DNA from: Pseudomonas paraeruginosa PA7
Lineage (GTDB): Bacteria; Pseudomonadota; Gammaproteobacteria; Pseudomonadales; Pseudomonadaceae
Direction of reading: 5' to 3'
NCBI RefSeq assembly: GCF_000017205.1
Contig: NC_009656.1
Coordinates: forward strand, 2,050,001 to 2,114,000
Length of the DNA: 64,000 nucleotides
Position numbers and translations under genes: made by a program. Positions 48,611-57,429 of this stretch are shown in pieces. The notes beneath the pieces are model-generated. The model made no database searches and had not been told where the DNA came from. It saw only the letters and a list, made by a program, of their open reading frames with translations. Numbering within the stretch: position 1 is the stretch's first letter; every line of letters begins with the position of its first letter.

Positions 48611-50992
48611 ATGAGTTCCATGAACCAGCATCAGCAAAACAAGGCGAGCCTGCTCGAACGCCTGATCTTCAACAACCGGCCGGTGGTGATCTTCCTTTGC
48701 CTGCTGGTCAGCGTCTTTTTGTTCTACCAGGCCACCCAGGTGCGACCGTCGACCAGCTTCGAGAAGATGATCCCGCTGGAGCATCCGTTCATCCAGAAGA
48801 TGCTCGAGCACCGCAACGACCTGGCCAACCTCGGTAACACCGTGCGCATCTCGGTGGAGGCGGTCAACGGCGACATCTTCACCAAGGAGTACATGGAGAC
48901 GCTGCGGCAGATCCATGACGAGGTGTTCTACATCCCCGGGGTCGACCGTTCCGGCCTGAAGTCGCTGTGGAGCCCTAGCGTGCGCTGGACCGAAGTGACC
49001 GAGGAAGGCTTCGCCGGCGGCGAGGTGATCCCGCAGACCTACGACGGTTCGCCGCGGGCGCTGGAGGAGCTGCGCAACAACGTGCTCAAGTCCGGGCAGA
49101 TCGGCCGCCTGGTGGCGAACAACTTCAAGTCGAGCATCGTCGACGTGCCGCTGCTGGAGATGTATCCGAACCCGAAGAACCAGAGCGAGCTGATCAAGCT
49201 CGACTACCGGCAGTTCTCCCATGAGCTGGAAGAGAAGATCCGCGACAAGTACCAGTTGCAGAACCCCAACGTGAAGGTGCACATCGTCGGCTTCGCGAAG
49301 AAGGTCGGCGACCTGATCGACGGGCTGGTGATGGTGGTCGGCTTCTTCGGTATCTGCCTGCTGATCACCCTGGTCCTGCTGTACTGGTTCACCAGGTGCA
49401 TCCGCAGCACCATCGCCGTGCTGATCACCACCCTGGTGGCGGTGCTCTGGCAGCTCGGCCTGCTCAACCTGGTCGGTTTCGGCCTGGATCCCTATTCGAT
49501 GCTGGTGCCGTTCCTGATTTTCGCCATCGGCATCTCCCACGGCGTGCAGAAGATCAACGGCATCGCCTTGCAGTCCAGCGGCGCCGACAATGCGCTGATG
49601 GCGGCGCGGCTGACCTTCCGCCAGCTGTTCCTGCCCGGGATGATCGCGATCCTCGCCGACGCCGTGGGCTTCATCACCCTGCTGGTGATCGATATCGGGG
49701 TGATCCGCGAGTTGGCCATCGGCGCCTCGATCGGCGTGGCGGTGATCGTCTTCACCAACCTGATCCTGCTGCCCGTGGCGATCTCCTACATCGGCATCAG
49801 CAAGAAGGCCGTGCAGCGCAGCAAGGAAGACGCGGTGCGCGAGCACCCGTTCTGGCGCCTGCTGTCGAATTTCGCCAGCCCGAAGGTGGCGCCGGTGTCC
49901 ATCGTCATCGCCCTGCTGATGCTCGGCGGCGGACTCTGGTACGGCAAGCACCTGAAGATCGGCGACCTCGACCAGGGGGCGCCGGAGCTGCGTCCCGACT
50001 CGCGCTACAACCTCGACAACGACTTCATCATCCGCAACTACTCGACCAGTTCGGACGTGCTGGTGGTGATGGTCAAGACCACCCCGGAAGGCTGTTCCAG
50101 CCACCAGGCGCTGGCGGCCATGGACGAACTGGCCTGGAAGCTGGAGAACACCGAGGGCGTGCAGTCGGCGATCTCGATGGTCACCGTGTCCAAGCAGGTG
50201 ATCAAGGGGATGAACGAGGGCAACCTGAAGTGGGAGACCCTGTCGCGCAATCAGGACGTGCTGAACAACTCCATCGCCCGTGCCGACGGCCTCTACAACA
50301 CCGACTGCTCGCTGGCGCCGCTGCTGGTGTTCCTCAACGACCACAAGGCCGAGACCCTCGACCGGGCGGTGGCGGCGGTACAGGCCTTCGCCGCGGAGAA
50401 CGACAGGGAGGACCTGCAATTCCAGCTGGCCGCCGGCAACGCCGGGATCGAGGCCGCGACCAACGAGGTGATCAAGCAGTCCGAGCTGATCATCCTGGTG
50501 CTGGTGTACATCTGCGTGGCGGCCATGTGCATGATCACCTTCCGCTCCTTCGCCGCGACCCTCTGCATCGTCCTGCCGCTGATCCTCACCTCGGTTCTCG
50601 GCAACGCGCTGATGGCGGCGCTGGGCATCGGCGTGAAGGTCGCGACCCTGCCGGTGATCGCCCTCGGCGTCGGCATCGGGGTGGACTATGGGATCTACAT
50701 CTACACCCGCCTGGAGTCCTTCCTGCGCATGGGCCTGCCGTTGCAGGAGGCCTACTACGAGACCCTGCGCTCCACCGGCAAGGCGGTGCTGTTCACCGGC
50801 CTGTGCCTGGCGATCGGCGTGGCCACCTGGATCTTCTCGGCGATCAAGTTCCAGGCCGACATGGGCCTGATGCTGACCTTCATGCTGCTCTGGAACATGT
50901 TCGGCGCCCTCTGGCTGCTGCCGGCCCTGGCGCGCTTCCTGATCAACCCGGCCAAGTTGCAGGCCAGGAAGGCCTCGGTGTTCGCCCACTGA
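48611..50992 (+). CDS. MMPL/RND-superfamily exporter
   Basis: 793 residues. Predicted 12 membrane segments: one near 24-41 (VVIFLCLLVSVFLFYQA), five near 237-400, then a second periplasmic domain, one near 430-450 and five in the C-terminal third. This is the two-repeat RND layout of the MMPL/HAE3/HpnN group, which export lipids or hydrophobic compounds without a classical adaptor. In the C-terminal repeat the proton-relay motif GVDYGIY is present (Asp692-Tyr693), but the matching N-terminal position reads GISHGVQ (Ser309-His310), so Asp is missing there. GCGGGGGTCGC precedes the ATG. It is the last gene of the operon, followed by a strong terminator. Confidence 0.9.
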   Translation: MSSMNQHQQNKASLLERLIFNNRPVVIFLCLLVSVFLFYQATQVRPSTSFEKMIPLEHPFIQKMLEHRNDLANLGNTVRISVEAVNGDIFTKEYMETLRQIHDEVFYIPGVDRSGLKSLWSPSVRWTEVTEEGFAGGEVIPQTYDGSPRALEELRNNVLKSGQIGRLVANNFKSSIVDVPLLEMYPNPKNQSELIKLDYRQFSHELEEKIRDKYQLQNPNVKVHIVGFAKKVGDLIDGLVMVVGFFGICLLITLVLLYWFTRCIRSTIAVLITTLVAVLWQLGLLNLVGFGLDPYSMLVPFLIFAIGISHGVQKINGIALQSSGADNALMAARLTFRQLFLPGMIAILADAVGFITLLVIDIGVIRELAIGASIGVAVIVFTNLILLPVAISYIGISKKAVQRSKEDAVREHPFWRLLSNFASPKVAPVSIVIALLMLGGGLWYGKHLKIGDLDQGAPELRPDSRYNLDNDFIIRNYSTSSDVLVVMVKTTPEGCSSHQALAAMDELAWKLENTEGVQSAISMVTVSKQVIKGMNEGNLKWETLSRNQDVLNNSIARADGLYNTDCSLAPLLVFLNDHKAETLDRAVAAVQAFAAENDREDLQFQLAAGNAGIEAATNEVIKQSELIILVLVYICVAAMCMITFRSFAATLCIVLPLILTSVLGNALMAALGIGVKVATLPVIALGVGIGVDYGIYIYTRLESFLRMGLPLQEAYYETLRSTGKAVLFTGLCLAIGVATWIFSAIKFQADMGLMLTFMLLWNMFGALWLLPALARFLINPAKLQARKASVFAH

Positions 50993-51013
50993 GTCGCGTC
51001 GAGCCTCGCCAAG

Positions 51014-51039
51014 ACCGCGGCCCAGGCCGCGGTTTTTTT
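51014..51039 (+). terminator. Terminator after the MMPL gene
   Basis: ACCGCGGCC (51014-51022) pairs with GGCCGCGGT (51025-51033), then TTTTTT. It ends the DUF1302-MMPL operon before the convergent cprS. Confidence 0.9.
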
Positions 51040-51062
51040 GCGCGGAGGAAGGCCGCCGCGCT

Positions 51063-52358
51063 TCAGTCCGGCGTGGCGGGAAACAGCAACTCGCAGCGGA
51101 AGCGTCGCTCGTCGCTGGTGTAGTGCAGGCGCCAGCCGCTCTTCTGGCACAGGCGCTGGACCAGGTCGAGGCCCAGGCCGTAGCCGAAGGCCATCGAGTC
51201 CGCCGTGCTCTGCGCCGCGCCGATGGGATTGCTGATCCGCAGGCTGCGGTCGCGCACGACGATTTCCACGACGCCCTCGTCGCTGTACTGCAGGGCGTTG
51301 CGCAGGAGATTGCCGATGATGATCCGCGCGCGGGTCTGCGGCAGGCTGTGCGGCTCCACGTCGAGCTGGAAGCTCAGGCCGCGGCGCTGGCTGAGCGTCT
51401 GCTGTTCCTCCAGCAGGTCCTCGAGCAGGCGGCCGACCTCGATGTGGCCGTCGTCGCGCAGCTCGCCACCCTCGCGGCTGAGCCAGAGCAGGGTCTCGGT
51501 CATCTGCCGCATGTCCAGGGCCGAGCGGCGGATGCGTTGCAGGGCGTGGGGGGAGGGCGGGTGGCCGGGCTGGTCGAGCAGTTCCAGGTTCATGCCGATC
51601 ACCGCCAGCGGGGTCCGCAGCTCATGGCTGGCGTAGCGCAGGAAGCGCTCCTCGCGCTGGCTGAAGTCCTTGATCCGGGTCACGCTGTTCCACAGGGTTT
51701 CCGCCAGGACGTTGAGCTCGCGGTAGTGGAAGCGCGGCCGCTGGCTGTCCGGGGCGAGGTCGTCGAGGCCCATCGACCAGCGTGTCAGCTTGCGCAGCGG
51801 GGCAACGATGAACCAGACCAGCAGGCCGACGGCCGCCAGCGAGGGCAGCACCACCAGCAGGGTGACGATCCAGGTCTGCCTGATGCGGGCATCGATGATG
51901 GCGTCGGACAGCGGCGTGTCGATGCTGCCGGCGTCGTCGTTGTCGTAGAGGTAGAGCGTCTTGCCATCGGCCAGCGGCTGGCGGACCACCACATAGGCGT
52001 CATCGCTGGGCGCGTCTTCGTCTTCTTCCTCGTCATCGTCGTCCCAGTTGCCGAGCAGTTGCATGGCGCCGATGTTCCTGTAGGGGGGGCTATCGAGCAT
52101 GTCCCGGAGCTTCGGCGGCAGGCCCGCGGTGCCGACGCTGCCCTTGAAGTAATAGCTGTCCGGCGCCGGCGTCGCCGGGTCCTCCTGGTAGCGCTGGGCG
52201 AAGTACAGCCCTTCCTCTTCCATCATCATGCTGAGCAGGTAGAGCGCGCCAGTCTCGCCGTAGTCGCCGAGCATGCGGGTATAGACCAGCAGCACCCCGG
52301 CGAGGATCAGGGTGACGCTGCCGCCGACGATGGGGATCAGGCTCAGGCCGCGTTTCAT
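51063..52358 (-). CDS. cprS: Sensor histidine kinase CprS
   Basis: 431 residues. It is an inner-membrane kinase that responds to cationic antimicrobial peptides and, through CprR, switches on the arn lipid A modification genes. Two membrane segments (about 8-28 and 150-172) bracket a periplasmic sensor domain containing a striking acidic run, Asp106 to Asp120 (12 of 15 acidic). The HAMP-like linker is followed by the H-box YASHELRTP (His245), N-box (GNLLRNALQYS) and G-box (GYGLGLDLV). Its ATG overlaps the cprR stop. Identification rests on domain layout and the neighbouring gene order. Confidence 0.88.
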   Translation of the reverse strand: MKRGLSLIPIVGGSVTLILAGVLLVYTRMLGDYGETGALYLLSMMMEEEGLYFAQRYQEDPATPAPDSYYFKGSVGTAGLPPKLRDMLDSPPYRNIGAMQLLGNWDDDDEEEDEDAPSDDAYVVVRQPLADGKTLYLYDNDDAGSIDTPLSDAIIDARIRQTWIVTLLVVLPSLAAVGLLVWFIVAPLRKLTRWSMGLDDLAPDSQRPRFHYRELNVLAETLWNSVTRIKDFSQREERFLRYASHELRTPLAVIGMNLELLDQPGHPPSPHALQRIRRSALDMRQMTETLLWLSREGGELRDDGHIEVGRLLEDLLEEQQTLSQRRGLSFQLDVEPHSLPQTRARIIIGNLLRNALQYSDEGVVEIVVRDRSLRISNPIGAAQSTADSMAFGYGLGLDLVQRLCQKSGWRLHYTSDERRFRCELLFPATPD

Positions 52359-53026
52359 TTGCGCTCCAGCTGGAAGCCGACACTGTGCAGGGTGTGGATC
52401 AGGGGAGTGGCGAAGCCCTTGTCGACGGTGCTGCGCAGGTGGTGCATGTGCACGTTCAGGGTGTTGCTTTCCGGCGGCTCGTCGCCCCACACGCTGCGCC
52501 CCAGCTGTTCGCGGGTGACCAGCGCCGGGCTGGCGCGCATCAGGCACTCGAGGATCTTCCAGGCGGTGGGGGACAACGCCAGTGGCGTGCCGCCACGACT
52601 GACCTGGCGGCTGTCCAGGTCCATCACCAGATCGTCGACCTGCAGGCGCTGGGCCTGGCCGCTGCGACGCCGGCTGAGGGCCTGCAGGCGGACCAGCAGT
52701 TCCGGCAGTTCGAAGGGCTTGAGCAGGTAGTCGTCGGCGCCGGCGTCGAAGCCGTCGAGCTTGTCCTGCAGGGTGTCCAGGGCTGTGAGCATCAGCACCG
52801 GGGTCTGCAGGCCCGCCTCGCGCAACTGGCGGCAGACCTGCCGGCCGTTGATCCGCGGCAGCATGATGTCCAGCAGGATCACGTCGTAGCGGTTGTCGCG
52901 GGCGAGGTTGAGGCCGGCCTGGCCGTCGCGGGCGTGGTCGCAGACCACTCCGGCGGCCTCGAGGTAGTCGATGATGGTGCCGGCGAGATCGAAGTTGTCT
53001 TCGACGACGAGTACGTGGATGTGCAT
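52355..53026 (-). CDS. cprR: Response regulator CprR (OmpR family)
   Basis: 223 residues. The receiver domain has the acid pocket VVEDN (about 8-12), phospho-acceptor Asp53 (LLDIMLP) and Lys near 103 (LLKPFE). A winged-helix OmpR/PhoB DNA-binding domain follows (NTLNVHMHHLRSTVDK). The ATG at 53026 gives MHIHVLVVEDN; longer upstream frame is rejected. First gene of the minus-strand cprRS operon; 356 bases separate it from the divergent autotransporter gene. Confidence 0.9.
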   Translation of the reverse strand: MHIHVLVVEDNFDLAGTIIDYLEAAGVVCDHARDGQAGLNLARDNRYDVILLDIMLPRINGRQVCRQLREAGLQTPVLMLTALDTLQDKLDGFDAGADDYLLKPFELPELLVRLQALSRRRSGQAQRLQVDDLVMDLDSRQVSRGGTPLALSPTAWKILECLMRASPALVTREQLGRSVWGDEPPESNTLNVHMHHLRSTVDKGFATPLIHTLHSVGFQLERK

Positions 53027-53382
53027 GGCCTGGGTCGCGTCGCGGATGGGGCGGGAGAATGCGCTGGGGAAGCGTCGGGGTGCCATGTCGGCCGGGTGCC
53101 CGGCGCTTCCGTCGCTCGAACGGCGATGTTCGTCGATCGACGATAGCGCTGTCCAGCCGATCGAACGGTTCACGCTGTCGCTGTGAAACGGTGCCGGTTC
53201 TTGCCGCCGCGAAGCCCTCGCGGCCATCTGCCGGACGCGGCCTTAAGCCTTTGTTAACCGCCTCGCGACTAGCGTGCAGCCCTGCTCGGGACGTTCCGCA
53301 CGTGGACCGCAAAGGCGTGGCGCTCCCGAGCGGTCGCCGCAATGGGTGCGGTGGCCATTCGTTGAGCGGGGGTAGCTTTGCC
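53027..53382. other. 356-base divergent region between cprR and the autotransporter
   Basis: No gene supported. It contains a TTAA direct repeat (53242-53258, listed separately), a CGTCGATCGACG palindrome near 53131, and an inverted repeat close to cprR (GAAGCG... near 53069 with CGCTTC near 53104). It must carry promoters for both directions, but no clear -35/-10 pair stands out. Confidence 0.6.
53242..53258. promoter_or_regulatory. TTAA direct repeat, OmpR/PmrA-type operator candidate
   Basis: CTTAAG (53242-53247), 5 bases, GTTAAC (53253-53258): two TTAA half-sites exactly 11 bases apart, the layout of PmrA boxes (TTAA-N7-TTAA) used by the related peptide-responsive regulators. It lies 125 bases before the autotransporter ATG and 216 bases from cprR. 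Confidence 0.45.
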
Positions 53383-56301
53383 ATGTCGCGGACGACGCAT
53401 TGGAAGGATTTTCGCAAGCGCGGGTTACGCACACTGGTGCCGCTGGGCGTTTCGCTGTCGCTGTCGCCTTGTGCGCTGGCCGAAATGCGGCCCAGCGGTT
53501 GGGAGCAGGACTTCATCGGCGTAGCGGAAGCACGCGGGCTGGGATTGACCGGCAAGGGCGTGGATGTCGGGGTGATCGACGGCGGGTTCCTTCCCGGTCA
53601 CCCGGCTTTCGCCGGCCAGGCGATCTCTGCGCTGGCCAGCCGAGTGGTCATCGACGGCGAGGAAGTGCTCGCCGATCCCATGCAGCCGCTCTTCGAACGC
53701 GATGAGCAGAGCGGCGAAATACGGGTCGCCAGTCATGGCGCGAATGTCAGCGGAATCATCGCGGCCAGGGCGGAGACCATCGGCGATTTCAACTACCGCG
53801 GCGGCGTGGCGCCGCAGGTCAGGCTTTTCCAGGCGCAGTCGGATCCCAGCGAGGACATCGATGACGAGGGCGCCGACACAGGGGAAGAACCAGGCGCAGA
53901 GGCGAGCCCGTCCAGCCTGCTGCAACCGGGCAGCGAGGACCTCTTCCATGGCGCCCTGACCACCCTCTACCGGAGCGCGCCGAGGTTGCGGGTCATCAAC
54001 AACAGCTACAACGACGATCCAATCGGCAATGACGCCGAGGCGGTGGATGCCGCCTATGCGGCGATCGATCCCGCGGCCCCGCATCCGTACCTGGGGGCCT
54101 TGGCCGACGGTGTGCACGAAGGGCGTCTGCTGGTGTTCGCGGCCGGCAACGAAAGCATCGCGCAGCCCGGCCTGCTCGCCACCTTGCCGCGCTTCATGCC
54201 CGAGCTGGAAAAGGGTTTCCTCAGCGTGGTCGCGCTGGGGCCGGACCGCGACCTCACCGACTATTCCAACCAGTGCGGGGTGACGCAGGAGTGGTGCCTG
54301 GCGGCGCCCGGCGACATGTACGTGGCCACGGCGAGCGGCTCCTCGGCCGAGGGCCTGACCTACCTCTATGACGACGAGAGCGGTACTTCCTACGCTGCGC
54401 CCCTGGTCAGCGCCAGCGCGGCGTTGCTGGCCGAGCGCTTTCCCTACATGGACATGGCGCAGGTACGCATGACTCTGCTGAGCACCGCTACCGATCTCGG
54501 CGAGCCCGGGGTCGACGCGCGTTTCGGCTGGGGCCTGCTGGACCTGGCCCGGGCGGTGCGGGGGCCGGGCCAACTGTTCGGCGACCAGCGGGTGACGCTG
54601 GACGCCGCCCGGGGCGGCTGGAACGCCAGGGATGTCTGGAGCAACGCTATCAGCGCCGGCGGCGTGCTCGCCAAGTCCGGCAGCGGCGCGCTGTTGCTGG
54701 CGGGCGACAATCGTTTCGCCGGGGTCGCGGTCGAGGAGGGCGAACTGGCCCTCGGCGGACGCAATCGCTTCTCCGCTGCCAGCGAGGTACGTGGCGGGCG
54801 CCTGGTGGTGGACGGCATCCTCGAAGGACCGCGGCTGAGCGTGGGTCGGGCCGGCGAATTGAGCGGTGGCGGCACCGTCGCCGCGCCAACCCGGATCGAC
54901 GGTGTGCTCGTCGCCGACCGCGCGCCGGGCTTCACTCGCTCCCTGGAGCTGTCGCCATCCAGCACCACCCGGGTGGCCCTGGAAGGACAGCCGCCGATCC
55001 GTCTCGACGGCGCAGGCGCTTTCGCACGGTTGGGCGGGCGGCTGCAACTGACGACGGCCGATACCGCGGTGGGGGCGGAACAGAAGCTCCTGGCGGTCGC
55101 CCCGGGCGCCACCTACGTGGGCGGTTTCGCGGCCCTGCAGCAGGCGCCGGGCCTCGCCGAAAAAGGTTTGCGCCACGACCTGCGCTTCACCGCGGACGGC
55201 ATCTCCCTCGCCCTGGCTCCGCTCGTCCTGCCCGGGCAGGCTGGGCTGCCGGGCAACGCCGGACGTACCGCGGCGGCGCTGAACGCTCTGCGCGACCAGC
55301 CCATCGCCCTGCGTGCCGGCGCCTACAACTCCTGGCTGCAAGCCAGCCTGTCTCGCGGCGACCTGGGTGGCTTGCAGCGTGGCGCCGGCGGCCAGGTGTA
55401 CGCCGACAGCCTGGCGTACCTGAGCCGCCAGCCTGCACGGGTGGACCGCGCGATGTTCGGCGAACTGTCCCGGGCGCAGTCCGGCCAGGCACCGCGCTTG
55501 TGGTTCCAGGGACTCGCCGCCGGCCAGCGCAACCAGGGACGCGCGGGCGTCGCCGGTAGCCGCGAGCGCAGCGACGGGCTCGCCCTGGGCATGGTCCAGG
55601 CGTTCGGCGAACGTACCCGGGGCGGCGCGACGCTGGCGCAGACCAAGGGCCGGGTCGGCAGCGCCGGCGGCAAGGTCGAGCTGGACATCACCCAGCTCGC
55701 CGTGGGCTTGCTACACGCCTTCGACAGCCTGGAACAGGGCGGTTACGTCAGTGCCATGCTCGGCGCCGGCTACCTCGACGCCGCCAGCAAGCGGCGCCTG
55801 CCGGGCTTTGCCACGGCCAAGGGCGACAGCGAGGGCTGGCTCTACCACGCCAGCGTCAAGAGCGGCTACCGCTGGCGCAAGGACGATTGGTGGGTCGAGC
55901 CGCGGGTCGGCCTGCTGGCGACCCGCACGGAATGGAAAGGTTTCCGCGAAAAGCACAGCGAACTCGCGCTCGACGTCGATCGCGCAGCCCGAGGGGCGAG
56001 CTTCGGTACATTGGAAATGAGCGTCGCGCGCAGTCTGCGCCTGGGCGACTGGTCGGTGGAACCGGAGCTGGACCTGGGCTACGAACGCGCCCTGCGAGCG
56101 CCGGCAAGCCATGGCGATGCGAGACTGCAAGGCATCGCCCTGAAGCAGGTCTCGGCCAGCCGGGCGCGCGACCTGTTCCGCGCGGGCCTGGCGCTGCATG
56201 CCCGTCGCGGTCCTTTGCTGGGCAGTCTGGAATTGCAGGGAGCGAAGGGCGAGCGGGTCGCCAGCAGCGCCGTCAACCTGCGATTGAGCTACGACTTCTA
56301 G
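53383..56301 (+). CDS. Subtilisin-like (S8) autotransporter serine protease
   Basis: 972 residues. Signal peptide (LRTLVPLGVSLSLSPCALA) is followed by an S8 peptidase domain with triad Asp66 (GVIDGGF), His118 (SHGANVSGI) and Ser336 (GTSYAAP). A beta-helical linker with passenger-associated repeats (GALLLAGDNRFAG) follows, then from about residue 690 a 12-strand autotransporter barrel ending LSYDF with terminal Phe. It belongs to the SSP/SphB1/NalP/EprS group of surface or secreted proteases. The ATG at 53383 was chosen for its signal peptide and the preceding GGGGGT; the upstream open frame crosses the regulatory region. An unusual acidic insert (SEDIDDEGADTGEEPGAEA) lies between His and Ser. 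It is divergent from cprR and ends 4 bases before the convergent hydrolase. Confidence 0.93.
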   Translation: MSRTTHWKDFRKRGLRTLVPLGVSLSLSPCALAEMRPSGWEQDFIGVAEARGLGLTGKGVDVGVIDGGFLPGHPAFAGQAISALASRVVIDGEEVLADPMQPLFERDEQSGEIRVASHGANVSGIIAARAETIGDFNYRGGVAPQVRLFQAQSDPSEDIDDEGADTGEEPGAEASPSSLLQPGSEDLFHGALTTLYRSAPRLRVINNSYNDDPIGNDAEAVDAAYAAIDPAAPHPYLGALADGVHEGRLLVFAAGNESIAQPGLLATLPRFMPELEKGFLSVVALGPDRDLTDYSNQCGVTQEWCLAAPGDMYVATASGSSAEGLTYLYDDESGTSYAAPLVSASAALLAERFPYMDMAQVRMTLLSTATDLGEPGVDARFGWGLLDLARAVRGPGQLFGDQRVTLDAARGGWNARDVWSNAISAGGVLAKSGSGALLLAGDNRFAGVAVEEGELALGGRNRFSAASEVRGGRLVVDGILEGPRLSVGRAGELSGGGTVAAPTRIDGVLVADRAPGFTRSLELSPSSTTRVALEGQPPIRLDGAGAFARLGGRLQLTTADTAVGAEQKLLAVAPGATYVGGFAALQQAPGLAEKGLRHDLRFTADGISLALAPLVLPGQAGLPGNAGRTAAALNALRDQPIALRAGAYNSWLQASLSRGDLGGLQRGAGGQVYADSLAYLSRQPARVDRAMFGELSRAQSGQAPRLWFQGLAAGQRNQGRAGVAGSRERSDGLALGMVQAFGERTRGGATLAQTKGRVGSAGGKVELDITQLAVGLLHAFDSLEQGGYVSAMLGAGYLDAASKRRLPGFATAKGDSEGWLYHASVKSGYRWRKDDWWVEPRVGLLATRTEWKGFREKHSELALDVDRAARGASFGTLEMSVARSLRLGDWSVEPELDLGYERALRAPASHGDARLQGIALKQVSASRARDLFRAGLALHARRGPLLGSLELQGAKGERVASSAVNLRLSYDF

Positions 56302-56305
56302 GCAC

Positions 56306-57376
56306 TTACTTGAGCACCTTGAGCGGTTTCACCGGCGTGCCGTCGCTCCACTGGCCCATGCCGGTCTGTTCCGGCGTATCGCCGAGGGCGTACTGGCGGT
56401 TGCGCTTGTAGAAGGCGGCGTCGGTGAGGCCGTCGAACAGCTTCCAGGTGCCGTACCAGTCGAGGGCGTCGATCACCAGCGGGTCGTGGCCGGTATAGCG
56501 GCCTTCGGCCCGCTGGTCCTCGAGGCGTTTCTCGACGCGGTCGAGCAGCCAGTCGCTGTCTTCTTCCTTCGGATACTGCGGGCCGAACACCGGCGCGGTG
56601 GGCGCGGCGTGGTTGGCCAGCAGCGGCGGGCTGCCGTGACGGTCGCTGCGTAGCAGCAGGAGGTTCTTGTCGCTGGCCGGGATGTTCCGGCTCTGGCGGT
56701 AGATGCGCCTGGCGTCGGTGCAGGCCACATGGCTGTCCTCGTCGCCGCAGACGGCCAGCAGCAGGGTGCCCTTGGCCAGCCCCGAGAGGCGTTCCTGGGT
56801 GACGCCGTCCCAGCGCTTGCCCTGGCTCCTGCCCGGCTCGACCACCATCAGCGCCTTCGCCGCCGGCAGCTTCAGGCGTTCGCTGGCGGCCGCCAGGTTG
56901 GCGGCGAGCAGGCCGCCGGCGGAGTGGCCGAGATAGGCCACCTGGTTCAGCCGCGGGCGCACGCCCAGCTCGCCAGCCTGCAGGCGTCTGAGGGCGTCGC
57001 CGAGGGCGGCCGTGGCGTTGCCGAGGAACTCCGCGTTGGGCGTCTTCAGGCTGGGCTGGTAGCGCGGATAGACCAGCACCGCGCCACGCCGGACGATATG
57101 GTCGATCCAGGCGCGGTAGAGGTCCGGCTGCATCACGCTCCAGCCGTGCAGGAAGACCACCAGCGGGGCGTTGCCGGGCACTGGCTGCTCGGGGGTGAAG
57201 ACCCAGTATTCGTTGGCGCCTTCGCCGAAATGCCACTGGTGCACGCTGGCATGGCGATAGGCCGCGCCGCCGGGACCCTCGGCCGGCTGTTGCGGCGGCG
57301 TGGGCGGCTCGGTGGCCGCCGCGAGATGACAGGAGAGCAGGCCGCACAGGGCGAGGAACAGTGAGCGGAAGCGCAT
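56306..57376 (-). CDS. Secreted alpha/beta hydrolase
   Basis: 356 residues. Signal peptide MRFRSLFLALCGLLSCHLAAA. The alpha/beta-hydrolase core has VVFLHGW (oxyanion loop), nucleophile elbow GHSAGG near residue 151, and later Asp and His candidates (GHDPLVIDALDW; DRHGSPPLL). A lipase or esterase acting in the periplasm or outside is likely; the substrate is unknown. AGGAGG sits at the ideal distance before the ATG. It lies 53 bases after the BatD gene on the same strand and may be the last gene of that operon. Confidence 0.85.
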   Translation of the reverse strand: MRFRSLFLALCGLLSCHLAAATEPPTPPQQPAEGPGGAAYRHASVHQWHFGEGANEYWVFTPEQPVPGNAPLVVFLHGWSVMQPDLYRAWIDHIVRRGAVLVYPRYQPSLKTPNAEFLGNATAALGDALRRLQAGELGVRPRLNQVAYLGHSAGGLLAANLAAASERLKLPAAKALMVVEPGRSQGKRWDGVTQERLSGLAKGTLLLAVCGDEDSHVACTDARRIYRQSRNIPASDKNLLLLRSDRHGSPPLLANHAAPTAPVFGPQYPKEEDSDWLLDRVEKRLEDQRAEGRYTGHDPLVIDALDWYGTWKLFDGLTDAAFYKRNRQYALGDTPEQTGMGQWSDGTPVKPLKVLK

Positions 57377-57429
57377 GCGGGTCCTCCTGCGCAATCGAAA
57401 CGTCGTGGCAGACCTAACCATAGCGCTGT

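Noticed and set aside
53059-53382. N-terminal extension of the autotransporter over 108 codons
   Set aside because: Arg/Gly-rich, no homology, and it would run through the divergent regulatory region; the ATG at 53383 starts a proper signal peptide.
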